DNA of 64,000 bases from Peredibacter sp045999315. Lineage in GTDB: Bacteria > Bdellovibrionota > Bacteriovoracia > Bacteriovoracales > Bacteriovoracaceae. The stretch lies in contig NZ_CP174607.1 in assembly GCF_045999315.1 (NCBI RefSeq), positions 2,294,001 to 2,358,000 of the forward strand, read 5' to 3'. The notes beneath the pieces are model-generated. The model saw nothing but the letters and a program-made list of their open reading frames with translations, was not told where the DNA came from and made no database searches. Positions 16,426 to 25,083 of the stretch are shown here, piece by piece; position 1 is the stretch's first letter, and every line of letters starts with the position of its first letter. The position numbers and the translations under genes were made by a program.

Positions 16426-17826
16426 TTATTGGTCCTCAGTCGTGACAGAGACTTTTCCTTCAACGTTTTCCACTAAATTAAGCTGGCCAAAAATCCAGGC
16501 AGAAGTACAGGTTAAAGCACCCATACAGAAGAAAGTCATATGAAAGGCCCGAAGCATTTCATGGGTGGACAAGAAGGTCGATAAGAGGGAACTTGCAGCG
16601 GCCACCGAAAAACTCATACTGAGCATTTGAACCATTGAGAACATGGTATTGCCATGACTCGAAAGTCTCTTTTCTAAATCCTTCATCGTAAGTGTATTCA
16701 TGGCCGTAAATTGCATAGAGTTGAAAGCCCCAAAGATAAAAAACTGAAGCATTCTCAAATATTCATTCCCAAGGTTACTGGTGAAGTAGAAACTTGCAAT
16801 TCCTAAACCTACAAAGATGGTATTACCGATGAGGAATTTTCGGTAACCAAAATGAGTGACGATGGGAAGTACGATTTTCTTCGCTAAAATGGCCGCAAAG
16901 GCCAGAGGAAGCATGGCCATTCCAGATTCAAGAGGCGAGTAGCCAAGACTTGTTTGAAGAAATAATGGCAAAAGGAACGGCATACAGCCGGCCCCAATTC
17001 GTGCAAAAAGATTTCCAAGAATACCAATGCTGTAAGTTCTGGTTTTAAACAGCTCAAGAGACAAGAGTGCTTCATGATTCTTGGCTGCTTTAAGTGCATA
17101 TGAAACAAGTGAGGCCAGACCGAAAATAAACAAGAAGAGAATCACGCCGTAAGAAAATTGTTTTTCAGAGATGGCATCAAAGGCCACCGAAACGCACACC
17201 ATGAAAACTGAGAGTTGGGTAAAACCCAGAATATCAAATTTCCTTTTGATGATGAAATCATCTTGAGGCATGGCCTTCCAGGTGGCGAAACACCCAATGA
17301 TTCCAATCGGGATATTAATTAAAAAAATCCAGTGCCATGAAAAATACTGAACAATCCATCCGCCTAGAGTAGGGCCAACCAAGGGACCAAGTAGTGCGGG
17401 CATGGCAACGAAACTTAAAGCAGGTAAATATCTTTCTCCGGGAAAGGCGCGAAGAATGGCGAGTCTTCCCACTGGTAAGAGCATAGATCCACCTGCACCT
17501 TGAAGAACGCGAGCGAAGATCAACCAATTAAGAGTGGGGGCCATGGCACAGAGGAGAGAGCTTGCAGTGAAAGTAATGATGGCACCGAGATAGACTCGTT
17601 TAGTTCCAAAACGATCAGTGAGCCAACCGGATAGAGGAATCAATACCGCGAGTGTAAGAGCGTAGCTGATGATCACGAGTTGCATAGAGAAAGGACTTTT
17701 TCCTAAGTCTCGTGCCATTGATGAAAGGGCCGTGTTAACGATAGTTGAGTCGAGGGTTTCCATAAAGAAACCGATGGCCACGAGCCAGAGAAGTGTCCTG
17801 TCTGATGAGGAACTTTCCATGCCCAC
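16426..17826 (-). CDS. MFS multidrug transporter, DHA2 (14-TM) family
   Basis: A 466-residue inner-membrane drug:proton antiporter resembling MdtD/EmrB. Motif D1 (LDSTIVNTALSSMARDLG), motif A (GWLTDRFGTKRVYLG) and motif C (PALLGPLVGPTLGGWI) are readable, and about 13-14 membrane spans can be counted. GTG 17826 sits six bases after AGGAG; ATG 17820 in the same frame is an alternative. It is divergent from the YeiH-type gene with about 50 bases between them. Substrates unknown. Confidence 0.92.
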   Translation of the reverse strand: MGMESSSSDRTLLWLVAIGFFMETLDSTIVNTALSSMARDLGKSPFSMQLVIISYALTLAVLIPLSGWLTDRFGTKRVYLGAIITFTASSLLCAMAPTLNWLIFARVLQGAGGSMLLPVGRLAILRAFPGERYLPALSFVAMPALLGPLVGPTLGGWIVQYFSWHWIFLINIPIGIIGCFATWKAMPQDDFIIKRKFDILGFTQLSVFMVCVSVAFDAISEKQFSYGVILFLFIFGLASLVSYALKAAKNHEALLSLELFKTRTYSIGILGNLFARIGAGCMPFLLPLFLQTSLGYSPLESGMAMLPLAFAAILAKKIVLPIVTHFGYRKFLIGNTIFVGLGIASFYFTSNLGNEYLRMLQFFIFGAFNSMQFTAMNTLTMKDLEKRLSSHGNTMFSMVQMLSMSFSVAAASSLLSTFLSTHEMLRAFHMTFFCMGALTCTSAWIFGQLNLVENVEGKVSVTTEDQ

Positions 17827-17877
17827 ATCCTACTCCTGTTGTTGCCGTCTCACAATTGTAGGATTATATTTTTCTTT

Positions 17878-18834
17878 GTGACACCTGCACATTTCATCAT
17901 CCCGATTGCAGCACTTCTGTGTTTAACTCCTTGGATTTCATCTGGAGTTGCTTTGGTTATGGGATTGGTGATCGCATTGACCCTCGGTAATCCTTACATC
18001 TTAACAATTAAAAATTGGACCCATAAACTTCTTGCCATCTCCATTATTGGACTTGGGTTTGGAATGGATTTAGGAGTTATTGCGAGATCGGGAATAGAGG
18101 GACTGGGAATTACGATCATCAGTATTTCTGTAACTCTTATTCTGGGAATTCTTCTAGGGAAAATTTTAAAAACAGAAAAAGACACATCATTACTAATTAC
18201 TGTTGGAACGGCCATTTGTGGTGGAAGTGCGATAGCAGCAGTTGCACCTGTGATTAAGGCCAAGCATCATGAAGTCACAGTTTCTCTAGGAATTGTGTTC
18301 TTATTGAATGCGGCCGCTCTTTTTATTTTCACATGGGCCGGTCATGCGCTTGGGCTTTCTGAATGGAGATTTGGATTGTGGAGTGCTTTGGCCATTCATG
18401 ATACGAGCTCTGTTGTTGGTGCTACTCTTCAATATGGTCCGGACGCCCTTGATACGGGAACAATTGTTAAACTCACGCGTGCGCTTTGGATTATTCCTGT
18501 GGCCATGCTTATTGGGCTATGGCGATCTTTCAAAACGAAAGAGAAGACTTCTGGGCAAAAAGCAAAACGCCCATGGTTTATTTTAGGTTTTATTCTGGCC
18601 GCAGCCTTTGTGACCTGGTTTCCTCAGTGGAAATATGAGGGACATCAAATAGAAATGTTCGCAAAGAGAATCATGGTCCTGACTTTATTTTTGATTGGTT
18701 CTGGACTTACGCGTGAAACGCTTAAAAATGTAGGTGTCAGACCTTTCATTCACGGTGTCGTTCTGTGGGTGATTGTTGCTACTGGATCACTACTGATGAT
18801 TCTGTATGGAATAGCTGAGCCAATGGGCCATTAA
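17878..18834 (+). CDS. YeiH/UPF0324 family membrane protein (putative sulfate exporter)
   Basis: A roughly 318-residue inner-membrane protein with about ten hydrophobic spans. The conserved TVGTAICGGSAIAAVAPVIKAK and ALAIHDTSSVVGATLQYG segments identify the YeiH family, annotated as putative sulfate exporters in bacteria; direct functional proof is scarce. The start is uncertain: GTG 17878 is preferred, a TTG at 17839 is possible, and neither has a strong ribosome site. Its stop overlaps the convergent HD-GYP stop by four bases. Confidence 0.88.
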   Translation: MTPAHFIIPIAALLCLTPWISSGVALVMGLVIALTLGNPYILTIKNWTHKLLAISIIGLGFGMDLGVIARSGIEGLGITIISISVTLILGILLGKILKTEKDTSLLITVGTAICGGSAIAAVAPVIKAKHHEVTVSLGIVFLLNAAALFIFTWAGHALGLSEWRFGLWSALAIHDTSSVVGATLQYGPDALDTGTIVKLTRALWIIPVAMLIGLWRSFKTKEKTSGQKAKRPWFILGFILAAAFVTWFPQWKYEGHQIEMFAKRIMVLTLFLIGSGLTRETLKNVGVRPFIHGVVLWVIVATGSLLMILYGIAEPMGH

Positions 18835-19754
18835 GTTAAAACCGTCGCAAGAACCGAAATCAAACTTTCATCAAAGAACTGTCCGTGCTTCTCAAAAAAT
18901 GGATCAATCGCCTGATTCGGAAGTATGTTCTCTTCAAAGCAGAAATGATCAAAGGCATTCACCATGCTTAAAATTTGATAGGAGAGTGGCTTCTTAAAAA
19001 GATTTACTTTTTCTGGATATCCACGGCCCTCGCCTTTCTCTTCATGGGCGGCAATCAGACCCAGAATGCGTGGATTGATGTAGGGCTTTCCGGCAAGCAT
19101 GTCAGCACCATCCTGAGGATGGTTTTTATACTGACGTTGTTCATCAGGCGTGAACTGCGCCCAAGGTTTCATGTAATTGAACTTTAATCGGTTCTTACCA
19201 ATATCATGGAGAAGGGCCGCGATTCCAAGTTCAAAAATTTCAGTTTTATCTTCAATACCGGCCTTGGTTGCAACAGCAAGACACAAACTACTGACAGTGG
19301 CGGCATGGTGGTTGTTATCAACTGAAATTCCGGCCGACTGAAGGACACTCTTTAAGGCCCCTTTTTCGGAGGCCAGGAATTCACTTACTTTTTCGAACTG
19401 TTTTTTCTGTTTATTGAAACCTGATTCTGTTTCCAGAACACGTTCCGCATTTTCTGCGGCCGTGATCAGGGAATCATGGGCGATAGAGCCTTTTGTGGAA
19501 ATATCCAGAGACTGGTCTTTGAGAGTCGAAAGTCCATTTTCCAGATAAGAAAGGTAGGCATCTTCATCTGCTGTTCTGATAAAAACCTTTCTCACGCCAT
19601 GAGATTTAAGCTTTTTCTGACGTTCTCCTTCAAGTTCTTCATTACAATGAATATAATGAACGTAGCGAGTGCTTAATTTTAGATATAAATCAAAAGTTAT
19701 CGTCTCGTCTGGACGAATAGTGTTTAAACGAACTGGAAAAAAGCCATCAAGCAT
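18831..19754 (-). CDS. HD-GYP-type phosphodiesterase
   Basis: A 307-residue soluble protein: N-terminal unit (about 1-90, like DUF3391 or similar) and a C-terminal HD-GYP domain with LLHDIGKNRL (HD pair), a conserved His-Pro in YKNHPQDGADML, and AAHEEKGEGRGYPEKV, close to the canonical HHE-x-DGxGYP. HD-GYP enzymes hydrolyse cyclic di-GMP; one position of the canonical HHExxDG is changed here (AHEEKGEG), so activity should be tested. ATG 19754 faces the divergent HPt-like gene only 11 bases away. Confidence 0.88.
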   Translation of the reverse strand: MLDGFFPVRLNTIRPDETITFDLYLKLSTRYVHYIHCNEELEGERQKKLKSHGVRKVFIRTADEDAYLSYLENGLSTLKDQSLDISTKGSIAHDSLITAAENAERVLETESGFNKQKKQFEKVSEFLASEKGALKSVLQSAGISVDNNHHAATVSSLCLAVATKAGIEDKTEIFELGIAALLHDIGKNRLKFNYMKPWAQFTPDEQRQYKNHPQDGADMLAGKPYINPRILGLIAAHEEKGEGRGYPEKVNLFKKPLSYQILSMVNAFDHFCFEENILPNQAIDPFFEKHGQFFDESLISVLATVLT

Positions 19755-19765
19755 TGGAGATTCTC

Positions 19766-20281
19766 TTGGAGCAACTCGATAAAGAAATTATAGAGGCTTT
19801 TCAAAGTGAAGCAAACGAACTTCTTAAAGAGCTTAAAGTCGTTGTTGAGAAGATCGAAGACTCTGGAGATACATTTCCAAAGGCCCTGCTTGAAGAGTTT
19901 GCGAACAAAACAGATCGTCTAATGGGGACCGCTAAGACCTTTGAGGCCATGTGTCCGGGGCATAAGGTGTTTTTCCAGATAGGGAAGTTCTGTGAGCTTT
20001 GTAAGGCCACAGGTTACAAAGCTTCTACTCTTAATCATCTTCAACTTATTCCAATATTTTCGGCCTTTTGGGCAGACACTTTAGATATGTTGGAAGAGCT
20101 TTGCCTTAACATTGAAACTGCTGAGAAAGTGGAAGAGGTCACCCGTTCTTTTGCCCCTATGTTGCAAAAGCGTCTTATTTGGCTTGCTCAACAGATCGTT
20201 TCTCTGACTAAAGGGACGAACGCAGAACAGGCCGTTATCAATGTAGATGGTCTTTTGAAAAAAATGGGTATTGATGTTTAG
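19766..20281 (+). CDS. HPt-like helical protein lacking the phosphoacceptor histidine
   Basis: A 171-residue helical protein. The opening FQSEANELLKELKVVVEKIED and the following DRLMGTAKTFE look like the HPt domain of CheA-type proteins, where the consensus is AHTLKGTA; here the His position is Asp50 (TDRLMGTA), so it cannot be a normal phosphotransfer domain. This assignment is from pattern only. TTG 19766 is chosen because GGAG lies six bases upstream. Eight bases separate its stop from the GGAG-led helicase start, and it is divergent from an HD-GYP gene, suggesting a signalling role. Confidence 0.65.
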   Translation: MEQLDKEIIEAFQSEANELLKELKVVVEKIEDSGDTFPKALLEEFANKTDRLMGTAKTFEAMCPGHKVFFQIGKFCELCKATGYKASTLNHLQLIPIFSAFWADTLDMLEELCLNIETAEKVEEVTRSFAPMLQKRLIWLAQQIVSLTKGTNAEQAVINVDGLLKKMGIDV

Positions 20282-20295
20282 TTACTGGAGTGAAT

Positions 20296-21597
20296 GTGTC
20301 CGATTTTAAAAATCTTGGTCTCAGCGATCAGCTTACTCAGAACTTAGTGGAGTTAAATTATGTAACTCCTACTCCTATTCAAGCAGAGGCCATTCCCCTA
20401 ATTCTTAAAGGTCATGATGTATTAGGAATTGCTCAAACAGGCACAGGTAAATCTGCGGCCTTTTTACTTCCTATTATTCAAAATCTACTGACAAGCTCAC
20501 GTGAAGTAAGAAAGGCGGAACCTTTAGTTCTGATTCTCGCCCCAACTAGAGAATTGTGTTCTCAACTTGATGAGGCCATCACTGCCTATGCAAAAAAACT
20601 TTCCGTAAGAAGTTGTGCCATCTATGGAGGGGTCGATCAAGAGGGGCAGGTTAAGCGTTTACAAGAAGGTGTTGAAATTGTGGTTGCGACTCCAGGTCGT
20701 CTACTTGATCTCGTTGAGCAAAAGTTACTTCGTCTCGCTCGAGTTGAAACATTTATTTTGGATGAAGCAGACCGAATGTTAGACATGGGATTTATTGATG
20801 ACATAAAAGTCATTCTGGAAAAACTTCCCGAGAGAAAGCAAACCATGCTCTTCTCGGCGACTATGCCGAGAGAAATTCAGGTTCTTGCCTCTAGCATTTT
20901 AAGCGATCCAAAAACCGTAGAGGTCACTCCGGTCTCTTCTGTGGCGAAAAACATCGAACAAAAAGTTATTTTCTGTAAAAAAGCAGATAAGTTTCAGCTC
21001 TTAAAAAAGATCTTAAAAGAAGAAGAAATTGAATTGGCACTGGTTTTTACGAAGACCAAAAATATCGCTGATAACATTGTTGAGTATCTCGCCCAAAATA
21101 GGAGGGCATCACGTGCGATTCATGGTGATAAAAGCCAGGAAGAGCGTGAGCGAGCGATCCTTCACTTCAAGGAAAAGATCGTTAAGATTCTGGTTGCCAC
21201 AGATATTGCCTCTCGAGGGATTGATATCGACGGGGTAAGCCATGTGATTAATTTTGATCTTCCTCTCGAGCCGGAAAGCTATGTTCATCGAATCGGAAGA
21301 ACGGCCCGTGCTGGAAAAACTGGTGTCGCGATTTCTTTTTGTGATGACGAAGAAAAGCAAAGTCTTGAAAAAATTCAAAAGCTCATTTCAATAAAATTTA
21401 AGACCGAAAAGTTTCAAGGTGGTGGCGGTGAAAGCTTTAAAGTAAAACCAGTCGCCAAGAAAACCACGGCCCCAACTCCGGGAAAAAGTCAGGAAAAGAA
21501 CGCCTGGCTTGATCACTCTAAACGGCAAACTCTTCAGAGTGATGGGTCGAAGCGGGTCCATCCGGGATTTAAAAACGCGAAAAAGAAAAAAAGATAG
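20296..21597 (+). CDS. DEAD-box RNA helicase, RhlE-like
   Basis: A 433-residue ATP-dependent RNA helicase. Motifs in order: Q motif (TPTPIQAEAIP), I (AQTGTGKS), Ia (PTRELCSQ), Ib (TPGRLLDL), II (DEAD), III (SATMPREI), IV-V (VATDIASRGIDI) and VI (YVHRIGRTARAG). The C-terminal tail is Lys-rich and disordered, typical of RhlE-type helicases involved in ribosome assembly, RNA decay or cold growth. GTG 20296 lies five bases after GGAG; another GTG six bases earlier overlaps that site. Confidence 0.96.
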   Translation: MSDFKNLGLSDQLTQNLVELNYVTPTPIQAEAIPLILKGHDVLGIAQTGTGKSAAFLLPIIQNLLTSSREVRKAEPLVLILAPTRELCSQLDEAITAYAKKLSVRSCAIYGGVDQEGQVKRLQEGVEIVVATPGRLLDLVEQKLLRLARVETFILDEADRMLDMGFIDDIKVILEKLPERKQTMLFSATMPREIQVLASSILSDPKTVEVTPVSSVAKNIEQKVIFCKKADKFQLLKKILKEEEIELALVFTKTKNIADNIVEYLAQNRRASRAIHGDKSQEERERAILHFKEKIVKILVATDIASRGIDIDGVSHVINFDLPLEPESYVHRIGRTARAGKTGVAISFCDDEEKQSLEKIQKLISIKFKTEKFQGGGGESFKVKPVAKKTTAPTPGKSQEKNAWLDHSKRQTLQSDGSKRVHPGFKNAKKKKR

Positions 21598-21666
21598 AGC
21601 TATTGACTCAGGTCCCTTGCGACTAAATTGATGAGCTTAACCTCATTGGGTAGGCTATCATTTGTT

Positions 21667-22200
21667 ATGGCAAGAAAGACTATCTATACCATCGGTCATT
21701 CTACTCATCCTACTCGTGAATTCATGAAAATCCTGAAGAGCTATAATATTGAGCTTCTAGTGGACGTGAGACAGTTTCCTGGGTCTCGGCATTGTCCACA
21801 GTTCGGTAAAGCTCGTCTCAGAAAAAATCTAGAGAGAAATGGCATTGGGTATCTTCATCTTGAAATTCTCGGGGGAAGGAAACGAGTCGATAAAGAATCT
21901 GACCTTAATGCCGGTTGGAGAAATCCTCAGTTCAGAGGTTATGCTGATTATATGCAAACGAAGGAATTTCACGAGGGACTGATGGAACTAATGAAGCTAG
22001 CGAAAAAATCTCGTGTGGCCATTATGTGCGCCGAGGCACTGCCATGGAGATGTCACAGATCGATGATAGGAGATGCACTCCTGAGTTATCATTTCAGTGT
22101 TCTCGATATCTTTAATGAGAAAGTCATTCATCCGCATAAACTCACTCCCTTTGCGGATGTTGAAGGGAAGCATATTACTTACCCAAAGGAAGCAGCATGA
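21667..22200 (+). CDS. DUF488 protein
   Basis: A 177-residue soluble protein of the DUF488 family: YTIGHSTHPTREFMKIL at the N-terminus, LLVDVRQFPGSRHCPQF, and the conserved C-terminal MCAEALPWRCHRSMI with Cys and His residues. The function of the family is not established; the conserved Cys-Arg-His suggests an enzyme. ATG 21667 matches the usual family start though the ribosome site is weak. It follows the helicase by 69 bases and ends three bases before a convergent gene. Confidence 0.9.
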   Translation: MARKTIYTIGHSTHPTREFMKILKSYNIELLVDVRQFPGSRHCPQFGKARLRKNLERNGIGYLHLEILGGRKRVDKESDLNAGWRNPQFRGYADYMQTKEFHEGLMELMKLAKKSRVAIMCAEALPWRCHRSMIGDALLSYHFSVLDIFNEKVIHPHKLTPFADVEGKHITYPKEAA

Positions 22201-22203
22201 AGC

Positions 22204-22623
22204 CTATGATGAGGCCCTACTCCTTTTAGATTTATGTTTTTGAACATCCTCAATTCTTGATTCAGTCTTCTTCTGAGCTTCATTAAGTTCTTTATGGACC
22301 CGATCCAATTCTTCATCACTTAGTTCTTCCAGTTCGATAAGATGATTTCGAGCGTGACCATTGGCCCGAATAAGTTCATCTAGTTTTAAATGGAGTGCAC
22401 GAGCATCACGGTTTTGGGTGTTTTGGATGAGGAACACCATAAGGAATGTGACAATAGTAGTCCCTGTATTGATGATGAGCTGCCAGGTATCAGAGAAACC
22501 GAAAAGAGGTCCAGAAACAATCCAAGCGATGATAATGATGAAAGCGAAACCGAATGCATACGGAGAGCCGCAGGCGTTGGAAACTTTTTGAGCGAACTTA
22601 TGAAAACGGTCCTTTATTTTCAC
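22204..22623 (-). CDS. Low-affinity iron permease family protein
   Basis: A 139-residue protein with two membrane spans (FGFAFIIIIAWIVSGPLFG and INTGTTIVTFLMVFLIQNTQ) followed by a charged C-terminal helix (DARALHLKLDELIRANG...). This matches the bacterial low-affinity Fe/Cu permease family (COG5478, related to yeast FET4); transport has not been shown for most bacterial members. The start is GTG 22623 and its ribosome site is poor. The downstream end abuts the convergent DUF488 gene. Confidence 0.88.
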   Translation of the reverse strand: MKIKDRFHKFAQKVSNACGSPYAFGFAFIIIIAWIVSGPLFGFSDTWQLIINTGTTIVTFLMVFLIQNTQNRDARALHLKLDELIRANGHARNHLIELEELSDEELDRVHKELNEAQKKTESRIEDVQKHKSKRSRASS

Positions 22624-22703
22624 TTTATTAATGTATCAAGAATTGCTCCCTTGATCTCGGGGCTTTATGTTAAACTTTAAGGCATACTAAATAATGAGGC
22701 ACG

Positions 22704-23642
22704 ATGGTCAAACTTATTTTGGTCCTTCTATTCTTCACTTCGAAACTTTGGGCCCAGAACCATTTCAGACAGATAATTCTTGAACCTAATACAACCTGTG
22801 TGGCCGATAATCATGGGAAGCTTTATTGTTGGGGGACATACTCTGCGAAACCGGGAGATTTCTTAGGCAGTGATTCCACTCCAAAAACGATCAATGTTTT
22901 CCCCAAGGTCACAAGCATACAAATGGGCGATTCAATTGCCTGCGCTTTATCAGATGATGGACAGGTTAAATGCTGGGGAAATGATCGAGGAGAAGAAGTC
23001 TTACCTCAACTTGTAAAACTTCCCGGGCCAGTCAGCAAAATATATGTAAGGCAGTACTTGCAGTGTGCTTATCTTAAAGATGGAGATCTTTACTGCTGGA
23101 GACAATTTCCAAATACTGATGACAAGACTGATAAGAAAGCGATTGAACCAACGAAGATTTCTCTTCCTGCTTCCATTGATAAATTTTTTGATAGTCAGGG
23201 ACTATGTGTCCTATTGGATAATGGCAATCTATGGTGCTGGGACAGTTATCATATCCGTCCTGAACAAAAGATGGTTCCTGGCATATCCATTAAGGATGTG
23301 ATGAAGCTTGCAGATTATTATTACGTAACAAATGAAGGCAAGGTTTTAAAAGAGACGGGGAAGAAACTTGTTGTCTTCGCTGGCCTGGAAAATGGAGTTA
23401 AATCGCTCAAATCAAATTATGGAAAATATTGTGCCATCATGGAAATCGGAACCATAAAATGTGATGGGGTAGAAGTTCCTGGCATTACAGATGCTGTGGA
23501 TGTTGAAGTGATGTCAGATGTTACTTGCGCCTTATTAAAAGATGGAAGAATAAAGTGTTGGGGTGGAGGTTTTAATTTCCTTGGTAACGGAGATCAATCA
23601 TCTCTTCCACCTTACGATTTTACATTACCCAAAACAAAGTAG
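22704..23642 (+). CDS. Exported RCC1-repeat-like protein
   Basis: A 312-residue exported protein, signal peptide about residues 1-17. It contains repeated CALSDDGQVKCWG-type units (also CVADNHGKLYCWG, CAYLKDGDLYCW, CVLLDNGNLWCW, CALLKDGRIKCWG), about seven in all, the bacterial RCC1-like beta-propeller pattern with a Cys pair per blade. Such propellers bind proteins; the ligand here is unknown. ATG 22704 follows GAGG. The CsaA gene starts eight bases after the stop, so co-transcription is likely although the functions look unrelated. Confidence 0.88.
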   Translation: MVKLILVLLFFTSKLWAQNHFRQIILEPNTTCVADNHGKLYCWGTYSAKPGDFLGSDSTPKTINVFPKVTSIQMGDSIACALSDDGQVKCWGNDRGEEVLPQLVKLPGPVSKIYVRQYLQCAYLKDGDLYCWRQFPNTDDKTDKKAIEPTKISLPASIDKFFDSQGLCVLLDNGNLWCWDSYHIRPEQKMVPGISIKDVMKLADYYYVTNEGKVLKETGKKLVVFAGLENGVKSLKSNYGKYCAIMEIGTIKCDGVEVPGITDAVDVEVMSDVTCALLKDGRIKCWGGGFNFLGNGDQSSLPPYDFTLPKTK

Positions 23643-23650
23643 AGATTCTT

Positions 23651-24022
23651 ATGCATCTTAATCATGATTCTAATGCTCCTGCGTCCCCGAATATAAGCTT
23701 CGATGATTTCTTAAAGGTCGATATCAGAGTAGGAACTATTGTTTCGGCCAATCTTTTTCCGGAGGCGAAGAAGCCGGCCTATCAGCTGGTGATTGATTTC
23801 GGTGAAACAATTGGAAAGAAAAAATCCAGTGCTCAAATTACTACTCAATACTCATTAGATGAATTGGTCGGAAGGCAAGTTGCGGCCGTGGTCAATTTCC
23901 CACCACGCCAGATTGGCAAGTTTATGTCTGAGGTTCTGACTCTCGGCTTTCCGAATGAGAACGGAGAAGTGATCTTGTTCGCACCAGATAAGGCCGTTCC
24001 AAATGGTGCCCGTTTATTCTAA
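23651..24022 (+). CDS. csaA: CsaA-type tRNA-binding-domain chaperone
   Basis: A 123-residue OB-fold protein almost identical in layout to CsaA: FDDFLKVDIRVGTIVSA, EAKKPAYQLVIDFGE, KKKSSAQITTQY, NFPPRQIGKFMSEVLTLGF and a closing VPNGARLF. CsaA is a dimeric secretion-related chaperone with a tRNA-binding (EMAP) domain, described in Bacillus. The eight bases after the RCC1-like gene contain no strong ribosome site, suggesting coupling. Its last nine bases overlap the convergent soxR gene. Confidence 0.93.
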   Translation: MHLNHDSNAPASPNISFDDFLKVDIRVGTIVSANLFPEAKKPAYQLVIDFGETIGKKKSSAQITTQYSLDELVGRQVAAVVNFPPRQIGKFMSEVLTLGFPNENGEVILFAPDKAVPNGARLF

Positions 24023-24469
24023 TAAAACGGCACCCGTACCTTTCTCAGAGAGTTTGTCCAAAGGATTTCGTAGAGGACACTCTTTCAAAGAGAGGCAGCC
24101 GCACCCAATACAGTGGGTAAGCTGATCTCTCATTCGAGTCATCTTAGTAATTCTCTCATTCAGATCTTCTTTCCATTTTGAAGAGAGCTTATGCCAATCT
24201 TCACCGGTTAGTTGCCGGTTCTTAGGCATGGTATCCAGAGCTTTTTTGATGGCCTCAAGGGGAATGCCAAGTCCCTGAGCAACTTTAATCAGCGAGATGA
24301 TTCTTAGAACATCTCTCTTAAAACGTCGTTGGTTACCTTTGTTCCTGCGACTGCTGATAAGACCTTTCTCTTCATAAAAATGGATGGCCGAAACGGCGAC
24401 TCCAGAACGTGCGGCGACTTCTCCAACACTTAGCTCGGTCTTCAAGTTTTCTAGATCTATTTTCGACAT
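24014..24469 (-). CDS. soxR: SoxR redox-sensing MerR-family activator
   Basis: A 151-residue MerR-family regulator. N-terminal winged helix (LSVGEVAARSGVAVSAIHFYEEKGLI), dimerisation helix, and C-terminal cluster motif C-x2-C-x-C-x5-C (CIGCGCLSLKEC), the same spacing as the [2Fe-2S] site of Escherichia coli SoxR. It senses redox-cycling compounds by oxidation of the cluster. A perfect SoxR box within a 19-bp-spacer promoter lies just upstream, facing away from soxR toward a 40-residue ORF. No soxS is present, consistent with non-enteric SoxR acting directly on targets. Confidence 0.95.
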   Translation of the reverse strand: MSKIDLENLKTELSVGEVAARSGVAVSAIHFYEEKGLISSRRNKGNQRRFKRDVLRIISLIKVAQGLGIPLEAIKKALDTMPKNRQLTGEDWHKLSSKWKEDLNERITKMTRMRDQLTHCIGCGCLSLKECPLRNPLDKLSEKGTGAVLLE

Positions 24470-24478
24470 AAATATCCT

Positions 24479-24509
24479 TTGACCTCAAGTTAACTTGAGG
24501 TTCTATACT
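24479..24509 (+). promoter_or_regulatory. SoxR-activated promoter with consensus SoxR box
   Basis: -35 TTGACC (24479-24484) and -10 TATACT (24504-24509) with a 19-bp spacer, the long spacer used by MerR-family activators. The 18-bp palindrome CCTCAAGTTAACTTGAGG (24483-24500) equals the known SoxR box of the enterobacterial soxS promoter. It fires to the right, away from soxR. Confidence 0.93.
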
Positions 24510-24543
24510 GGGCCTATTATAGTTACACGGGAGACGTAAGGCC

Positions 24544-24666
24544 ATGAGTAATCATCAGCTAAGTATTTTATCGACTTTGATAGGATCATTAATAATCAAG
24601 AACGATGAGAAAGAATCTGTTGAGATAAAGGCCCCGGTAGTTTTACCGGGACCGGTTAAAACTTAG
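24544..24666 (+). CDS. Candidate SoxR-controlled 40-residue protein
   Basis: Short ORF starting about 30 bases downstream of the SoxR promoter's -10. The protein has a hydrophobic N-terminal half (ILSTLIGSLIIKN) and a charged then Pro-rich tail (VVLPGPVKT). GGGAG lies ten bases before ATG 24544, and the stop overlaps the CBS-protein stop by four bases in the convergent style common in this window. A 7-bp hairpin (24633-24650) lies inside the 3' part, so the transcript could also act as an RNA. No family recognised; a stress-induced membrane-associated peptide is a guess. Confidence 0.6.
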   Translation: MSNHQLSILSTLIGSLIIKNDEKESVEIKAPVVLPGPVKT

Positions 24667-25070
24667 TGTTTAATTTCTTGAAGGACCTCAGATTTTAGAT
24701 GAGGGTTCTCACTTCCGAGGGCCAGATCCTGTAAGGAGATGATCCCGATAGGCTTGTTTCCATCTACAACAAGCAATCTGGAAATTTGTTTTTCTTCCAT
24801 AATTTTTGCCGCCTCAGTTACGTCCTTATCTTTTGAAACAGCAATAAATTCAGGAGACATTGCCGCTGAAATTTCCCCGTCCAAAGAAGCTCCTTCGGCA
24901 ACACAGGAAATAACGATATCTCTGTCTGTAACAAAACCGGCCGGTTTATCTTTGTCATAAATAGGTACGGCACCAATATCATTGTCTCTCATGAGCTGAG
25001 CAACTTTTTTAATTGAGTCAGACACTTGGGCCGTAGCAACTCCCTCATGCATAACTTCTGAAACTAACAT
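24663..25070 (-). CDS. Tandem CBS-domain protein
   Basis: A 135-residue protein of two CBS domains: VSEVMHEGVATAQVSDSIKKVAQLMRDNDIGAVPI and SPEFIAVSKDKDVTEAAKIMEEKQISRLLVV, each closing with the GFVTDRDIV or GIISLQDLA strand-helix. CBS pairs bind adenine nucleotides and act as energy or stress sensors. ATG 25070 follows AGGAGG. It lies with the small polar gene upstream on the same strand (13-base gap) and is divergent from the BON-domain operon. Confidence 0.93.
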   Translation of the reverse strand: MLVSEVMHEGVATAQVSDSIKKVAQLMRDNDIGAVPIYDKDKPAGFVTDRDIVISCVAEGASLDGEISAAMSPEFIAVSKDKDVTEAAKIMEEKQISRLLVVDGNKPIGIISLQDLALGSENPHLKSEVLQEIKH

Positions 25071-25083
25071 ATAAACCTCCTGT

